Assembly: GCA_041391425.1 (NCBI GenBank)
Contig: JAWKNZ010000002.1
Span: 391,934 to 455,933, forward strand
Reading direction: 5' to 3'
Length of the DNA: 64,000 nucleotides
Source of the DNA: JAWKNZ01 sp041391425
Lineage (GTDB): Bacteria; Bdellovibrionota_B; Oligoflexia; Oligoflexales; JAWKNZ01
Positions within the stretch are counted from its first letter, which is position 1. Every line of letters starts with the position of its first letter. Below are positions 36,504-45,127 of this stretch, piece by piece. Made by a program: the position numbers and the translations under genes. Below the pieces are notes generated by a model that was not told where the DNA came from, ran no database searches, and worked only from the letters and a program-made list of their open reading frames with translations.

Positions 36504-37443
36504 TTAAGCTTGCAGCTCTTTTATGGTGTTTTGAATATCAGACGTATGGAGCAGAGTTAAGCCCTTTGGTAAGGTTTTACGAGCTAGGCCAAAAAGAACT
36601 TTACCTGGCCCTACTTCGACAAACCGTTGACAACCTTCCTGATGGGCTGTCTCTAGCGTTTGCGTCCATAGAACCGGATTATCTATTTGTTTGATTAGGT
36701 GTTCAACTGAGTATTGAGATTCAATGTTTCCGGTAAGGTTAGCTATGATCAAATAGTCACTTTGAGATAGCTCTGTTTTTTGTAAAAGAGGAGTCATGTC
36801 CTCACGTGCTGGTGCCATTAGCTTAGAGTGAAATGGAGCGCTGACAGGTAAACTCATGCAGCGTACTTTATCTTCACCTTCTAGTTTTTGGCAAACTAGA
36901 TTTACAGCCTCTTTATGGCCTGAAATGATTAATTGTTGTGGGGAATTAAAATTGACTATTTCAACGCATTGGCTCAATTGATCTGCTACCAAAGTGCAAA
37001 GTTCGACAAGTTGCTCTACAGTAAAATTTAAAATCGCAGCCATAGCCCCTTGGCCTTCAGGCACTGCTTTTTGCATCGCTAAGCCGCGTTGATAGACTAA
37101 TGAGGCAGCTTTAGAAAGAGATAATTTCTCAGCTGCTACTAATGCAGAATATTCACCGAGGCTGTGACCAGCGTAGAAGTCTGGAAAAAAATCGGTTTCG
37201 CTTTTTATAATGCTCCAGACAGCAGCTGTAACAGTTAGGATGCACGGTTGTTGGTTGGCTGTCTTTGTAAGCTCTTCCTGAGGTCCATCGAAGCATAATT
37301 TGCGTATGTTTAGTTTTGTCGCATCTTTCGCTTCTTCTCGAAACTCTAGCAATGCGAAACTCTGCCAAAAGATCTCGTCCCATACCTACAAATTGGGACC
37401 CTTGACCAGGAAACATAGCAAGAGTTTTCGCTTCATAAGACAT
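36504..37443 (-). pseudogene. fabD: Malonyl-CoA:ACP transacylase FabD, one frameshift
   Basis: Loads malonyl groups on ACP for fatty-acid synthesis. The ATG 37443 frame begins TLAMFPGQGSQFVGMGRDLL (GQGSQ oxyanion motif), then shifts at about 37341-37350; the expected run is LAEF-RIARE-FREEAKDAT. The remaining frame to 36504 has GHSLGEYSALVAA (nucleophile Ser), SAPFHSKLM (catalytic His) and VGPGKVLFGLARK. Two bases appear to be missing. All catalytic residues are kept, so sequence error is plausible in this normally essential gene. It lies 6 bp after rpmF. Confidence 0.87.
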
Positions 37444-37449
37444 AACGAC

Positions 37450-37674
37450 CTAAGCCTCAGTATCGAAATCGACTCCGGACTTATCCCAACCTAAGTTCGC
37501 TTTAGGTTCCATAACTTGCTTACCAGCATAGTGCCCACATGCATGGCAAGCTACGTGTGGTCTTTTAACTTCATTACAGTTAGAACAAACAGATAGTCCT
37601 GGCGCACTAAGAGCATGATGCGAACGGCGCATGTTGCGTTTGGACTTCGAGGTTCTATACTTAGGAACTGGCAT
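37450..37674 (-). CDS. rpmF: 50S ribosomal protein L32
   Basis: 74 aa; SD AGGAG. Begins MPVPKYRTSKSKRNMRRSHHAL, the conserved L32 start, and carries a zinc ribbon CSNCN...CHACGHYAG (two CxxC). The C-terminal tail is longer than in E. coli L32 (57 aa) and acidic. It sits before fabD as in many bacteria, but plsX and fabH, normally between them, are missing here. Confidence 0.95.
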   Translation of the reverse strand: MPVPKYRTSKSKRNMRRSHHALSAPGLSVCSNCNEVKRPHVACHACGHYAGKQVMEPKANLGWDKSGVDFDTEA

Positions 37675-37759
37675 TTTAAATCTCCTGACTTGGATATAGT
37701 ATCAAGTAATATTCCTATCGAAATTTGAACTCTACTATCTAGTTTAAACTGTACGATCC

Positions 37760-37900
37760 AATTTAAATGACCCCCAACCTAGACAGAAGACCCTACATTT
37801 ATTCCGGGAGGGGCAAGCACCCATCGGTTTTGAGTAATTCGACAAAGCCGTATCTTTTTTGTTCCGATAGAGCAAAGGCCTGGCGGAACCTCAAAAAATC
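37760..37900 (-). promoter_or_regulatory. GC-richer structured leader or small RNA upstream of rpmF
   Basis: Read on the minus strand: GTTCCG...CGGAAC (about 37861-37888) forms a stem, and CCGATGGGTGCTTGCCCC with TCCCGG forms a second (37804-37827). It stands out from the AT-rich surroundings. It could be an autoregulatory leader for ribosomal protein L32 or a separate RNA. No known family is matched. Confidence 0.35.
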
Positions 37901-37906
37901 TCTAGG

Positions 37907-37934
37907 AGGATAAGTAATTAGCCCTTTGTGTCAA
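37907..37934 (-). promoter_or_regulatory. Putative promoter of rpmF-fabD
   Basis: Minus strand TTGACA (37929-37934), a 16-bp spacer and TATCCT (37907-37912). A consensus -35 box about 230 bp before rpmF, implying a long 5' leader. Confidence 0.5.
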
Positions 37935-38073
37935 GATGGTCAATAGAAAAACAGAAAAAACATGGCATGGGCTATAGTATTGCAACTTCTTATTGAGATT
38001 AACATGCTGTTAAAGACTATAAAGAGGGAGGGGGGTGAAAATGAAATTTCGCCTGAGAATAGATGCTTTGATG

Positions 38074-39594
38074 CTATTTAACGTTCTGTAATAGCATATA
38101 TTTTCCATCTTGTGCCATGCGTCCAGTGACGTATACCTTCTTACTTCGGCCCGCAAGTTGGTTGTTAAAAGCTTCTTTGAAAAATTTGATGTTAATTTTA
38201 GCACCTGATGACTCTACCATAGTGATCTCACATTTCAATTCGCAATGATTTAAGGCATCTGGTGAAAAAGAGAGTGGGCCAACTGTAACTATTTGTCCAG
38301 GTTGTGCTAGAGCGCTTGCGATGTCTGTCGATATTTGGGTTGTTCGTGGAGGAGGCGAAACCTGAGGGTTGAGATTATTTATAGGCACGATTTTATTTCT
38401 TGTGGAGCGTTGTGTCGTTTTGGTGAAGCTGAAGCTGCGTTTTGGAGTTTCGCTGGGCCTGCGTAGACGTCCTCCACCTTTGTTATTATTCGAAAATTGG
38501 TTAGTTACTGTCGAAGTGCTGCCCGAAGCTGACTCTTTCTTCTCGACCGCTTGTTTTTTTGTTGGCATTTCCTTGATTGGGATTTCCGGAGATTGGATAC
38601 TCTTTTTGATATTTGAGTCGCTAACATCCTTTTTTTCTTTAAAATATAGGCTGCTCTCTTGCTTTATGCTCTTTTTTATTGGTGTACTGCCCGTGGATAT
38701 TGAGGGGGTATCTATTTCACTTAGAGGTGGTATATCGAACAGATGTATGCCTCCCCAAAAAAGAGTGGCTAATATTAGACCGGCGATAAAAAAATTTAGT
38801 GCGCCAGTAGATCGGAAGAGATGAAGGCCTGTCAGAGCTTGGGCACTAATATACTGAAATTTTTTATAACTTTTACTATCAGTCTTGTTAAAAGACTGTT
38901 TGTTTATTGCCCTTGGAGAAGCATTGGAGCTACTCGCCCCTCTAGCTTGAGCGTAAACATTAATGAACTTTGCAATTGGTACAGAAACTTCTGACTGACT
39001 CTTTTTGACAGTGATGCTGTTGTCTAGTTGTCCTTTTGCATACATCGACTGTACTTCGTAGGCACTATGTGGCCCCAAAATTCGACCTTTTGTGTCAATT
39101 AGATAGTAGCGTTTGGACTCTTTACCACTACTTACATTTGATGAAGATGCTTTAGAACGGAGGTTTTTGGCTAATTCGTATGAAATATTGGCTTCACTTT
39201 TTGGGGCTATCCGTGTTTTAGCCTTATCTTTCTTTCTTATTTTTCCAATAATTCCAGTGGCCTGATCTTGCTTTGGCTTGGGTGTGCGGTTGATCCTATT
39301 TTCGACATTCGGATCAGCTAATGCAAGAAAGCTGTCCGATGGTTGTGTAATTCTACTTTCTTCTACTGCAATATTGCTTTCCGCTTGATAGCTGACTTGG
39401 GTTAAGTGTTTTCGGGTGTCTGCTGAGTTAAAAATTTCATCTACTTCAATAATTTCACGCATGACGGGTGAGCCTTCGAGGTTCACTAAGTCAAAGGGAT
39501 CTATAGTTCCTTGACGAAGTTCCTCTCGGATTCTAGCCGCTGGCCAAGGACCATAGGTCTGGTCTTTACGATGTACTAGCCATACTTTTGACAT
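38074..39594 (-). CDS. Membrane protein with two GYF_2-type domains
   Basis: 506 aa. Residues 1-55 (VWLVHRKDQTYGPWPAARIREELRQG) and about 165-215 (YYLIDTKGRILGPHSAYEVQSMYAKGQ) are GYF_2-like peptide-binding domains with the GP[WH] signature. A basic Ser/Lys linker follows, one transmembrane helix at about 265-285 (FFIAGLILATLFWGGIHLF), a Ser/Thr/Lys-rich periplasmic stretch, and a C-terminal domain (about 430-506) with two Cys. GYF domains also occur in AgmX/GltJ of the Myxococcus gliding machine, so a link to the Glt-like cluster at 52-60 kb is possible but unproven. Confidence 0.65.
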   Translation of the reverse strand: MSKVWLVHRKDQTYGPWPAARIREELRQGTIDPFDLVNLEGSPVMREIIEVDEIFNSADTRKHLTQVSYQAESNIAVEESRITQPSDSFLALADPNVENRINRTPKPKQDQATGIIGKIRKKDKAKTRIAPKSEANISYELAKNLRSKASSSNVSSGKESKRYYLIDTKGRILGPHSAYEVQSMYAKGQLDNSITVKKSQSEVSVPIAKFINVYAQARGASSSNASPRAINKQSFNKTDSKSYKKFQYISAQALTGLHLFRSTGALNFFIAGLILATLFWGGIHLFDIPPLSEIDTPSISTGSTPIKKSIKQESSLYFKEKKDVSDSNIKKSIQSPEIPIKEMPTKKQAVEKKESASGSTSTVTNQFSNNNKGGGRLRRPSETPKRSFSFTKTTQRSTRNKIVPINNLNPQVSPPPRTTQISTDIASALAQPGQIVTVGPLSFSPDALNHCELKCEITMVESSGAKINIKFFKEAFNNQLAGRSKKVYVTGRMAQDGKYMLLQNVK

Positions 39595-40217
39595 TATCAG
39601 TCAAGCCCACATGCATAGCCTACCTTGCTGGTAGGTAAACGATTTCATAACAAATCCTATTTATCTCTAGCTGTTATCGGCATGGCGCCCGGAAATCTTC
39701 AAATTCTTTTAGAGGTGAATTTACTTTATGGCACTGTAGAGGTCCTAACCACCTTAGAATACGGTCGTTATTGCTTTTTTTTCAGCAATGTTAGCATTTA
39801 TTTCACATTAATTAACCTGCTGAATTAGTTGTATAAAATCACAGCTGGGGGCTGACAGGACGGGTCTGGTAGGTTAAGTGTTCTCTACGGTATGTGATGC
39901 TAGAATGTTTTCTGGTCATAAATGAGCTGAAGCAGACTTAGTTATTGGGCTCAATTTTTGACTAGAAAATATCATCAAATATAAGTATGGTGTGGGCTTC
40001 GAATTACCCTCCTTTAGGATTCGACCTAGCTATATAGCATAACTAACGTCGTTGTCGCAGGGAGGTAGGGTAAAAAATGGGCTGACCATCAATTTCGAAG
40101 GTGTGCAGAGCGTATTAACTGGCGATGTAATTTTGACTGAGTAGTTTTATTGTATTTCGCCACGCCCTAACATCCAGATGGTCATAGTTAAACCTTCGAA
40201 TGAGGAGTAAGGAAGAA
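39595..40217 (+). promoter_or_regulatory. Long rpsB upstream region with pairing segments
   Basis: About 620 bp before rpsB, with no supported gene. A small hairpin CCTACC/GGTAGG lies at 39619-39635. ACCCTCCT (about 40007) can pair with AGG-TAGGGT (about 40065) across a bulge. The likely content is the promoter plus a structured leader for S2 autoregulation, as known in other bacteria. I cannot fold it reliably by eye. Confidence 0.3.
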
Positions 40218-41000
40218 ATGTCTGTAAATGTAAACATGAGAGAGCTTTTAGAGGCGGGTGTTCACTATGGTCACCAGTGCCGTCGTTGGAACCCTAAAAT
40301 GCGCCAGTATATCTTCGGTGCACGTAATGGTATTCACATCATCGACTTACAAAAAACTGTTAGAAACTTTAAACGAGCTTGTGACTTTATCGAGTCAGCG
40401 ACAGCTCGTGGTGGACATGTCCTTTTTGTAGGGACTAAAAGACAGGCGAGAGAGATAGTAGCCTCCGAAGCTAACCGTGCTGGTATGTACTTTATCAATT
40501 ATCGATGGCTGGGAGGAACCCTGACAAACTACCCGACGATTAGACAAAGTATTCACCGCCTTCGTAAGATTGAGAAAATGGCAAGTGATGGCACCTACCA
40601 GAAATTAACAAAAAAAGAAGCTCTTAATTTAGAAAGAGCTAGAGAGAAGTTAGAAAGAAACTTGGGCGGTATCAAGGAGATGCCAGGTTTACCTAAGGTT
40701 ATCTTTGTTACGGATGCATGCCATGAAAATATTGCTATTAAGGAAGCAAAGAAACTAAATATTCCTGTTGTAGCAATCACTGATACTAATGCTGACCCAG
40801 AAGGGATTGATTATTTAATTCCTGGTAATGATGATAGTTATAAGTCATTGAAGCTATTTATTTCGACTGTTGCAGATGCTTGCTTGGCGGGAAAGATGAA
40901 AAAGGGAAATAAAGGTGATGAGGATTTGAAGCCTGACTCGGTTGCAGAAGGAAAAATCTACGATCAAGAGGGTCATGTAGTCCAAGTAGAGACGAAGTAA
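40218..41000 (+). CDS. rpsB: 30S ribosomal protein S2
   Basis: About 260 aa. Start ATG 40218 behind GAGGAGTAAGGAAG; the ATG at 40200 would place the ribosome site inside the gene. Opening NMRELLEAGVHYGHQCRRWNPKM and later HIIDLQKT, FVGTKRQA, RWLGGTLTNYPTIR and VVAITDTNADPEGIDYLIPGNDD are S2 hallmarks. First gene of the rpsB-tsf-pyrH-frr group. Confidence 0.98.
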   Translation: MSVNVNMRELLEAGVHYGHQCRRWNPKMRQYIFGARNGIHIIDLQKTVRNFKRACDFIESATARGGHVLFVGTKRQAREIVASEANRAGMYFINYRWLGGTLTNYPTIRQSIHRLRKIEKMASDGTYQKLTKKEALNLERAREKLERNLGGIKEMPGLPKVIFVTDACHENIAIKEAKKLNIPVVAITDTNADPEGIDYLIPGNDDSYKSLKLFISTVADACLAGKMKKGNKGDEDLKPDSVAEGKIYDQEGHVVQVETK

Positions 41001-41028
41001 TAGTTTTCAAACCTGGAGATTTAGAAAT

Positions 41029-41928
41029 ATGACAATTAAGGCATCACAAGTAAAAGAGTTGAGAGAAAAAACAGGCGTAGGAATGATGGAATGTAAGAAG
41101 GCGCTTGTAGAAAATGGTGGTGATTTAGAAAAAGCGATTTTGTGGTTGCGAGAGAGAGGGATGTCTCGAGCTGCGAAAAAAGCAGGTCGTGTTGCAGCTG
41201 AAGGAATATGTTCTGTATTGGTTAATGCTGAGCGTACAGCAGGCGTTATATTGGAAGTGAATTGTGAAACAGACTTTTCTGCCAAGAATGCTGACTTTCA
41301 ATCTTTTGTTAATATAGCCACTCAAGTTGCATTGGAAAATGAAGTTCAAAGCATTGAACAGTTAGCTGAAACAAAGATGGAAGATTCTACTGTTGGACAA
41401 AAATTGACAGACTTGATTGCTAAAGTTGGCGAGAATATGAATATTAGGCGTGTTTCTGTGCTAAAGGCTGAAGCAAACGGGTTGATATCAGGTTATTCTC
41501 ACATGGGTGGAAAGATTGGAACTTTAGTTCGCTTGAACGGAGCTAGCAATGAAGAAGTCGCTACTTTGGGCCAAGATGTCGCTATGCATGTGGCTGCCGC
41601 AGCTCCTCGTTATTTGAATAGAGATAGCGTTGATGCTAGTGAGTTGGCGCAGGAGCAGGAACTTGCAAAAAAGAAGCTGATTGAAGAAGGTAAGCCTGAA
41701 GATATTATTGAAAAGATAATGGTAGGGCAGATCAATAAGTTTTACTCAGAAGTTTGTCTGGTTGATCAACCGTTTGTTAAGGAGCCAAAATTATCGGTTT
41801 CTAAGCATATTCAGCAAAGTAAATTGGGTGTTGAACTAACTGGATTTGTTCGTTATCAGCTTGGCGAAGGTATTGAGAAAAAATCTGAGAATTTTGCAGA
41901 GGAAGTTGCAGCCCAACTGAATAAGTAG
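41029..41928 (+). CDS. tsf: Elongation factor Ts
   Basis: 299 aa nucleotide-exchange factor for EF-Tu. N-terminal UBA-like domain VKELREKTGVGMMECKKALVENGGDLEKAI, then AAEGICSVLVN, EVNCETDFSAKNADFQ and HVAAAAPRYLNRD, all conserved. Follows rpsB by 28 bp and ends before a terminator. Confidence 0.98.
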   Translation: MTIKASQVKELREKTGVGMMECKKALVENGGDLEKAILWLRERGMSRAAKKAGRVAAEGICSVLVNAERTAGVILEVNCETDFSAKNADFQSFVNIATQVALENEVQSIEQLAETKMEDSTVGQKLTDLIAKVGENMNIRRVSVLKAEANGLISGYSHMGGKIGTLVRLNGASNEEVATLGQDVAMHVAAAAPRYLNRDSVDASELAQEQELAKKKLIEEGKPEDIIEKIMVGQINKFYSEVCLVDQPFVKEPKLSVSKHIQQSKLGVELTGFVRYQLGEGIEKKSENFAEEVAAQLNK

Positions 41929-41944
41929 TTTAGATGTATTTCAT

Positions 41945-41972
41945 CCCCCTGGTTTTACCGGGGGTTTTTTTT
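41945..41972 (+). terminator. Intrinsic terminator between tsf and pyrH
   Basis: CCCCC-T-GGT (41945-41953), TTT loop, ACC-GGGGG (41957-41964) and a T8 tract (41965-41972). It separates rpsB-tsf from pyrH, perhaps partially, since no strong promoter is seen before pyrH. Confidence 0.85.
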
Positions 41973-42002
41973 AAACAAGATTGGCATAGTAGAGATAAAT
42001 TT

Positions 42003-42719
42003 ATGGCAAAAATCCCCTATAAACGTGTGATGCTTAAACTTTCCGGCGAAATGCTCGGCGGTAATAAAGATGGTGGTATCGATGTTGATTCCATTATGAT
42101 GATCGCTGATGAGATTGCTGCTTTGCATAGGGAGGGTGTTCAGGTATCTGTTGTTATTGGCGGGGGAAATTTTTTCCGTGGTTCCTTAGCAGAACAATTC
42201 AATATGGAAAGAGCCGCAGCAGACTATATGGGGATGTTAGGGACTTGTATTAATGCTTTAGCTTTGCAAGCTGTTATGGAAAACAAAATGGGGATATATA
42301 CTAGAGTATTGACTGCTATACATATGCAGGAAGTAGCTGAGCCATATATTCGTCGTAAAGCTATTAAACATCTTAATAAAGGGCGGATTGTTATATTCGC
42401 AGGTGGCACGGGTAACCCATTATTTACTACCGATACAGCCGCAAGTTTGCGGGCGCTTGAAATTGGTGCTGAAGTTATTATTAAAGCTACAAAAGTTGAT
42501 GGTATTTATGATTGCGATCCAATGAAAAACGCAAATGCAAAGAAATATAATGAGCTAAGCTATCTTGAAGTTCTTTCGAAGAAGTTGAATGTGATGGATG
42601 CGACTGCCATTACAATGTGCATGGAAGGCAAGATGCCGATTGTTGTTTCAAAGCTGAGTGGTGATGGTAGTATAGTCAAGGCTTTGGAAGATCCTAATAT
42701 CGGTACATTAGTGCGATAA
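42003..42719 (+). CDS. pyrH: UMP kinase
   Basis: 238 aa; phosphorylates UMP to UDP. The start ATG 42003 gives MAKIPYKRVMLKLSGEMLGG, the family opening; an upstream in-frame start at 41934 would translate through the terminator and is rejected. Motifs: IGGGNFFRG, YMGMLGTCINALALQ, FAGGTGNPLFTTDTAASLRA and KATKVDGIYDCDP. Full length, intact. Confidence 0.97.
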   Translation: MAKIPYKRVMLKLSGEMLGGNKDGGIDVDSIMMIADEIAALHREGVQVSVVIGGGNFFRGSLAEQFNMERAAADYMGMLGTCINALALQAVMENKMGIYTRVLTAIHMQEVAEPYIRRKAIKHLNKGRIVIFAGGTGNPLFTTDTAASLRALEIGAEVIIKATKVDGIYDCDPMKNANAKKYNELSYLEVLSKKLNVMDATAITMCMEGKMPIVVSKLSGDGSIVKALEDPNIGTLVR

Positions 42720-42753
42720 TCTTGCTAGGCGCATCTTACTTAAGTACTTATTT

Positions 42754-42877
42754 ATTAAGGGGAGCAAAACCTATGATAGTAAGGCGCAGAGGAACGAGCA
42801 GCACAGTGTACATATGGGTACATGAGTAGCGCAGAGACGAAAGCAACGCAGCATCATAGGTTTTGCTCCCCTTAATG
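42754..42877. repeat. Inverted-repeat element, TIR type 1, copy A
   Basis: 124 bp with perfect 24-bp terminal inverted repeats, outer 20 ATTAAGGGGAGCAAAACCTA, at 42754-42777 and 42854-42877. The interior has the GTGTAC-N-GTACATGAG core (42804-42826) flanked by GCGCAGAG direct repeats. The same termini with a different interior occur at 52400-52521. Non-coding, between pyrH and frr. Confidence 0.85.
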
Positions 42878-43015
42878 GTAGCGGATAGGGCTTGTCTTAG
42901 GAAGTATGTGACGAGTGTGTTTGGTTCGGTGAAAGATATTTTGTAGACATAACGCAGTATGATTGGTTTTACTCCTTTTATAAAATGGGTTTTATGAATA
43001 TTTTGAGGTTATGAG

Positions 43016-43570
43016 ATGGACAATCTTCTTAAGCAGTGCAAACTAGATATGGAAAAACGCATAAAGGCTCTGGATCATGATCTGATGAAGGTTAGAACCG
43101 GGAAAGCATCGGTTTCGATCTTCGATAATGTTAAGGTTGATTACTATGGAGCTCCTACACCATTGAATCAAGTGGCCTCCTTGGCAACGCCGGATGCAAG
43201 AACAGTAGTTATTACTCCATTTGAAAAAAAGGTACTGGGAGATATTGAAAGAGCTATCCATATGGCTGATCTAGGCTATCAGCCTAATAATGATGGCAAC
43301 ATCATCCGTGTCCCTATTCCACCTTTGACGGAAGAGCGTAGAAAGGAAATTGCTAAATCGATAAAAAAGATTGGTGAAGAGGCAAAAATTGGCCTTCGAA
43401 AAATTCGCCAAGATTTGAACAATAAAGTAAAAAAAATGGAAAAGGCTAAGGAGTTTTCGGAGGATGAGAGCAAAACTTGTCAAAAGAAAATTCAGACCGA
43501 GACAGATCAGTTTGTTAAAGTCGTAGACGAACGAATTGAGAAAAAGGAGCGTGAAATACTAAGTCTCTAG
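43016..43570 (+). CDS. frr: Ribosome recycling factor
   Basis: 184 aa; splits post-termination ribosomes with EF-G. Motifs: LDHDLMKVRTGKAS, VDYYGAPTPLNQVASLATPDARTVVITPFEK, LGYQPNNDGNIIRVPIPPLTEERRKE and the C-terminal coiled coil ending EKKEREILSL. SD GAGG. The stop codon lies in a hairpin. Confidence 0.98.
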   Translation: MDNLLKQCKLDMEKRIKALDHDLMKVRTGKASVSIFDNVKVDYYGAPTPLNQVASLATPDARTVVITPFEKKVLGDIERAIHMADLGYQPNNDGNIIRVPIPPLTEERRKEIAKSIKKIGEEAKIGLRKIRQDLNNKVKKMEKAKEFSEDESKTCQKKIQTETDQFVKVVDERIEKKEREILSL

Positions 43571-43582
43571 CAGATAGAGACT
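43562..43582. terminator. Hairpin between convergent frr and the sigma-54 activator gene
   Basis: AGTCTCTA (43562-43569), GCAGA loop, TAGAGACT (43575-43582); perfect 8-bp stem spanning the frr stop codon, T-tract weak. Confidence 0.5.
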
Positions 43583-43596
43583 CTTGTTAAAGGTGC

Positions 43597-44796
43597 TTAG
43601 TCAGAGTGGTTTGGAATAGAGATTTTTCTTTTCTTTATTCTCTCTACTAAGGTGGTTCTATTTAGGCCCAAAAGTTTGGCTGCCCTTTGCTTGTTGTTAT
43701 TCGTCTTTTCTAATGCTTCAAGGATGAGTTTATTTTCAATCCTCTCGACAAGGTTGGATAAGTCTATCCCGCTCTCTGGGAGGCTAAAGCTCTGTAAAAT
43801 ACGAGACTGGCTTGCCTGCAAATTTTCGGCTAGCACATTATATGTGGGCTGTAACAAGTTTGGCAAGGTAGCATTTTCTTGAACTTTACTGTTTGTAGCA
43901 TTGATCTCTTGTCCTGTCGCGTCGACAATCTCTTTAGGCAAGTCATCAATTCCGATTCGTCCCCCACCTTTCATAATTACAAGGCGCTCAACAACATTTT
44001 GTAGTTGGCGTATGTTTCCAGGCCAAGTGTATTTGCCCAATGCTTTGATTGCGTCCGGTGCTAGCCAACAAGGTTCCTTAAGTCTTTGAACACGGTTATG
44101 GCGTTCAAGAAAATGCTCAAGGATTAGGACAGCATCATTTTCTCGTTGTTTAAGTGACGGTACTTCGATTGGAAGGACGTTGAGTCGATAGAATAAATCA
44201 AGTCGGAACTCGCCTTTTTTGATTGCTGTAGACAGGTCTATGTTGGTCGCAGCGATGACACGGACGTCTATTTTCCTTTGCTCGTTGCTTCCTACAGGAG
44301 TGAGGCTCATTTCCTGAATAACTCTTAAAAGTTTTGCTTGTAATCTTGGTGACATATCGCCGATTTCATCAAGGAAAATTGTGCCCCCTCTTGCTGCTTC
44401 GAACTTTCCTACGCGCCTTTTGTCTGCGCCGGTAAAGGCACCCTTTTCATGTCCAAAAAGCTCGCTTTCAAGCAAGTCTTCAGGAATGGCGCTGCAATTA
44501 ATTGCTACAAAATTGTTGTGACAGCGAGGAGAAAGGCGATGAACAGCCGCAGCTATAAGTTCTTTGCCAGTCCCACTTTCACCCAATATAAGTACTGGGC
44601 TCGAAGCTTTGGCGACTTTACTAACTGTTTCTAGTACCTTAGCCATTAAGTGGCTACGGCCAATGATTTCTGGGAATTGATCGCGCCAATTGACTCCGTC
44701 TTCGACAATAGCGTCTGATTGAGCCTCAGCCAAAAGAATAGCTTGAGGGTCGTTGTTGGATAAAAGTTTTTGTTCATCCGAGAATAGATGACTCAT
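43597..44796 (-). CDS. Sigma-54-dependent transcriptional activator (AAA+ and Fis-type HTH)
   Basis: 399 aa; SD AGAGGT. There are only about 42 residues before the AAA+ domain, so no receiver, GAF or PAS sensor domain. AAA+ motifs: Walker A ILGESGTGKELIA, the sigma-54 contact loop EKGAFTGADKR, Walker B GGTIFLDEIGDM, RLNVLPIEVPSLKQR and the arginine-finger region. The C-terminal Fis-type helix-turn-helix is KTNNNKQRAAKLLGLNRTTLVERIKKR. The lack of a sensor suggests control by concentration or a partner protein. A perfect inverted repeat 36 bp upstream may be its own binding site. The divergent neighbours are surface-sugar genes. Confidence 0.92.
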   Translation of the reverse strand: MSHLFSDEQKLLSNNDPQAILLAEAQSDAIVEDGVNWRDQFPEIIGRSHLMAKVLETVSKVAKASSPVLILGESGTGKELIAAAVHRLSPRCHNNFVAINCSAIPEDLLESELFGHEKGAFTGADKRRVGKFEAARGGTIFLDEIGDMSPRLQAKLLRVIQEMSLTPVGSNEQRKIDVRVIAATNIDLSTAIKKGEFRLDLFYRLNVLPIEVPSLKQRENDAVLILEHFLERHNRVQRLKEPCWLAPDAIKALGKYTWPGNIRQLQNVVERLVIMKGGGRIGIDDLPKEIVDATGQEINATNSKVQENATLPNLLQPTYNVLAENLQASQSRILQSFSLPESGIDLSNLVERIENKLILEALEKTNNNKQRAAKLLGLNRTTLVERIKKRKISIPNHSD

Positions 44797-44831
44797 TCAG
44801 AAACCTCTATTGAAGCTCACAGTTTTAAAAT

Positions 44832-44863
44832 ATGACAAATAGGCGATGGCTACTATTTGTCAT
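44832..44863. promoter_or_regulatory. Perfect 11-bp inverted repeat, candidate activator binding site
   Basis: ATGACAAATAG (44832-44842), a 10-nt spacer, and CTATTTGTCAT (44853-44863). It sits in the divergent region between the sigma-54 activator and the glycosyltransferase gene. Arm length and spacing suit an enhancer or operator dimer site. The rest of the 331-bp region shows no clear -24/-12 promoter. Confidence 0.55.
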
Positions 44864-45127
44864 CCTAGTAGTTTTTATAGAGAGAAACCCATGCAGTGGA
44901 GGCTGTCCTCAAGCTGCGAGTTTTTACGATGTAAAGGGGTCTTGCTTTTAAATAATAGCGTACATTCTTGCCTGTGTGCAAATTAAGTAGTGATATTTTT
45001 TGTTTTAAGCATGGCATAAACTCTAATAAACTCTAATCATAATTGACTTTTATGATGCGAATTTTTGATTAGAAAAGCATAATAAAGGTGGTTTTTTGGC
45101 AAATAGACCCGAATGGAGTAAAAAGCC

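Noticed and set aside
37153..37443. Programmed frameshifting in fabD or the other split genes
   Set aside because: No slippery heptamer followed by a stem at the break points, and the needed shifts differ among genes; indels explain them better.
39625..39828. 67-codon open frame before rpsB
   Set aside because: No ribosome-binding site and no family resemblance; more likely part of the untranslated region.
41934..42002. Upstream in-frame start for pyrH
   Set aside because: Translation would run through the tsf terminator hairpin and T-run; the conserved UMP kinase start is at 42003.
44797..45127. Sigma-54 promoter (-24 GG, -12 GC) in front of the glycosyltransferase
   Set aside because: TGGC-type matches lack a correctly spaced TTGC partner.
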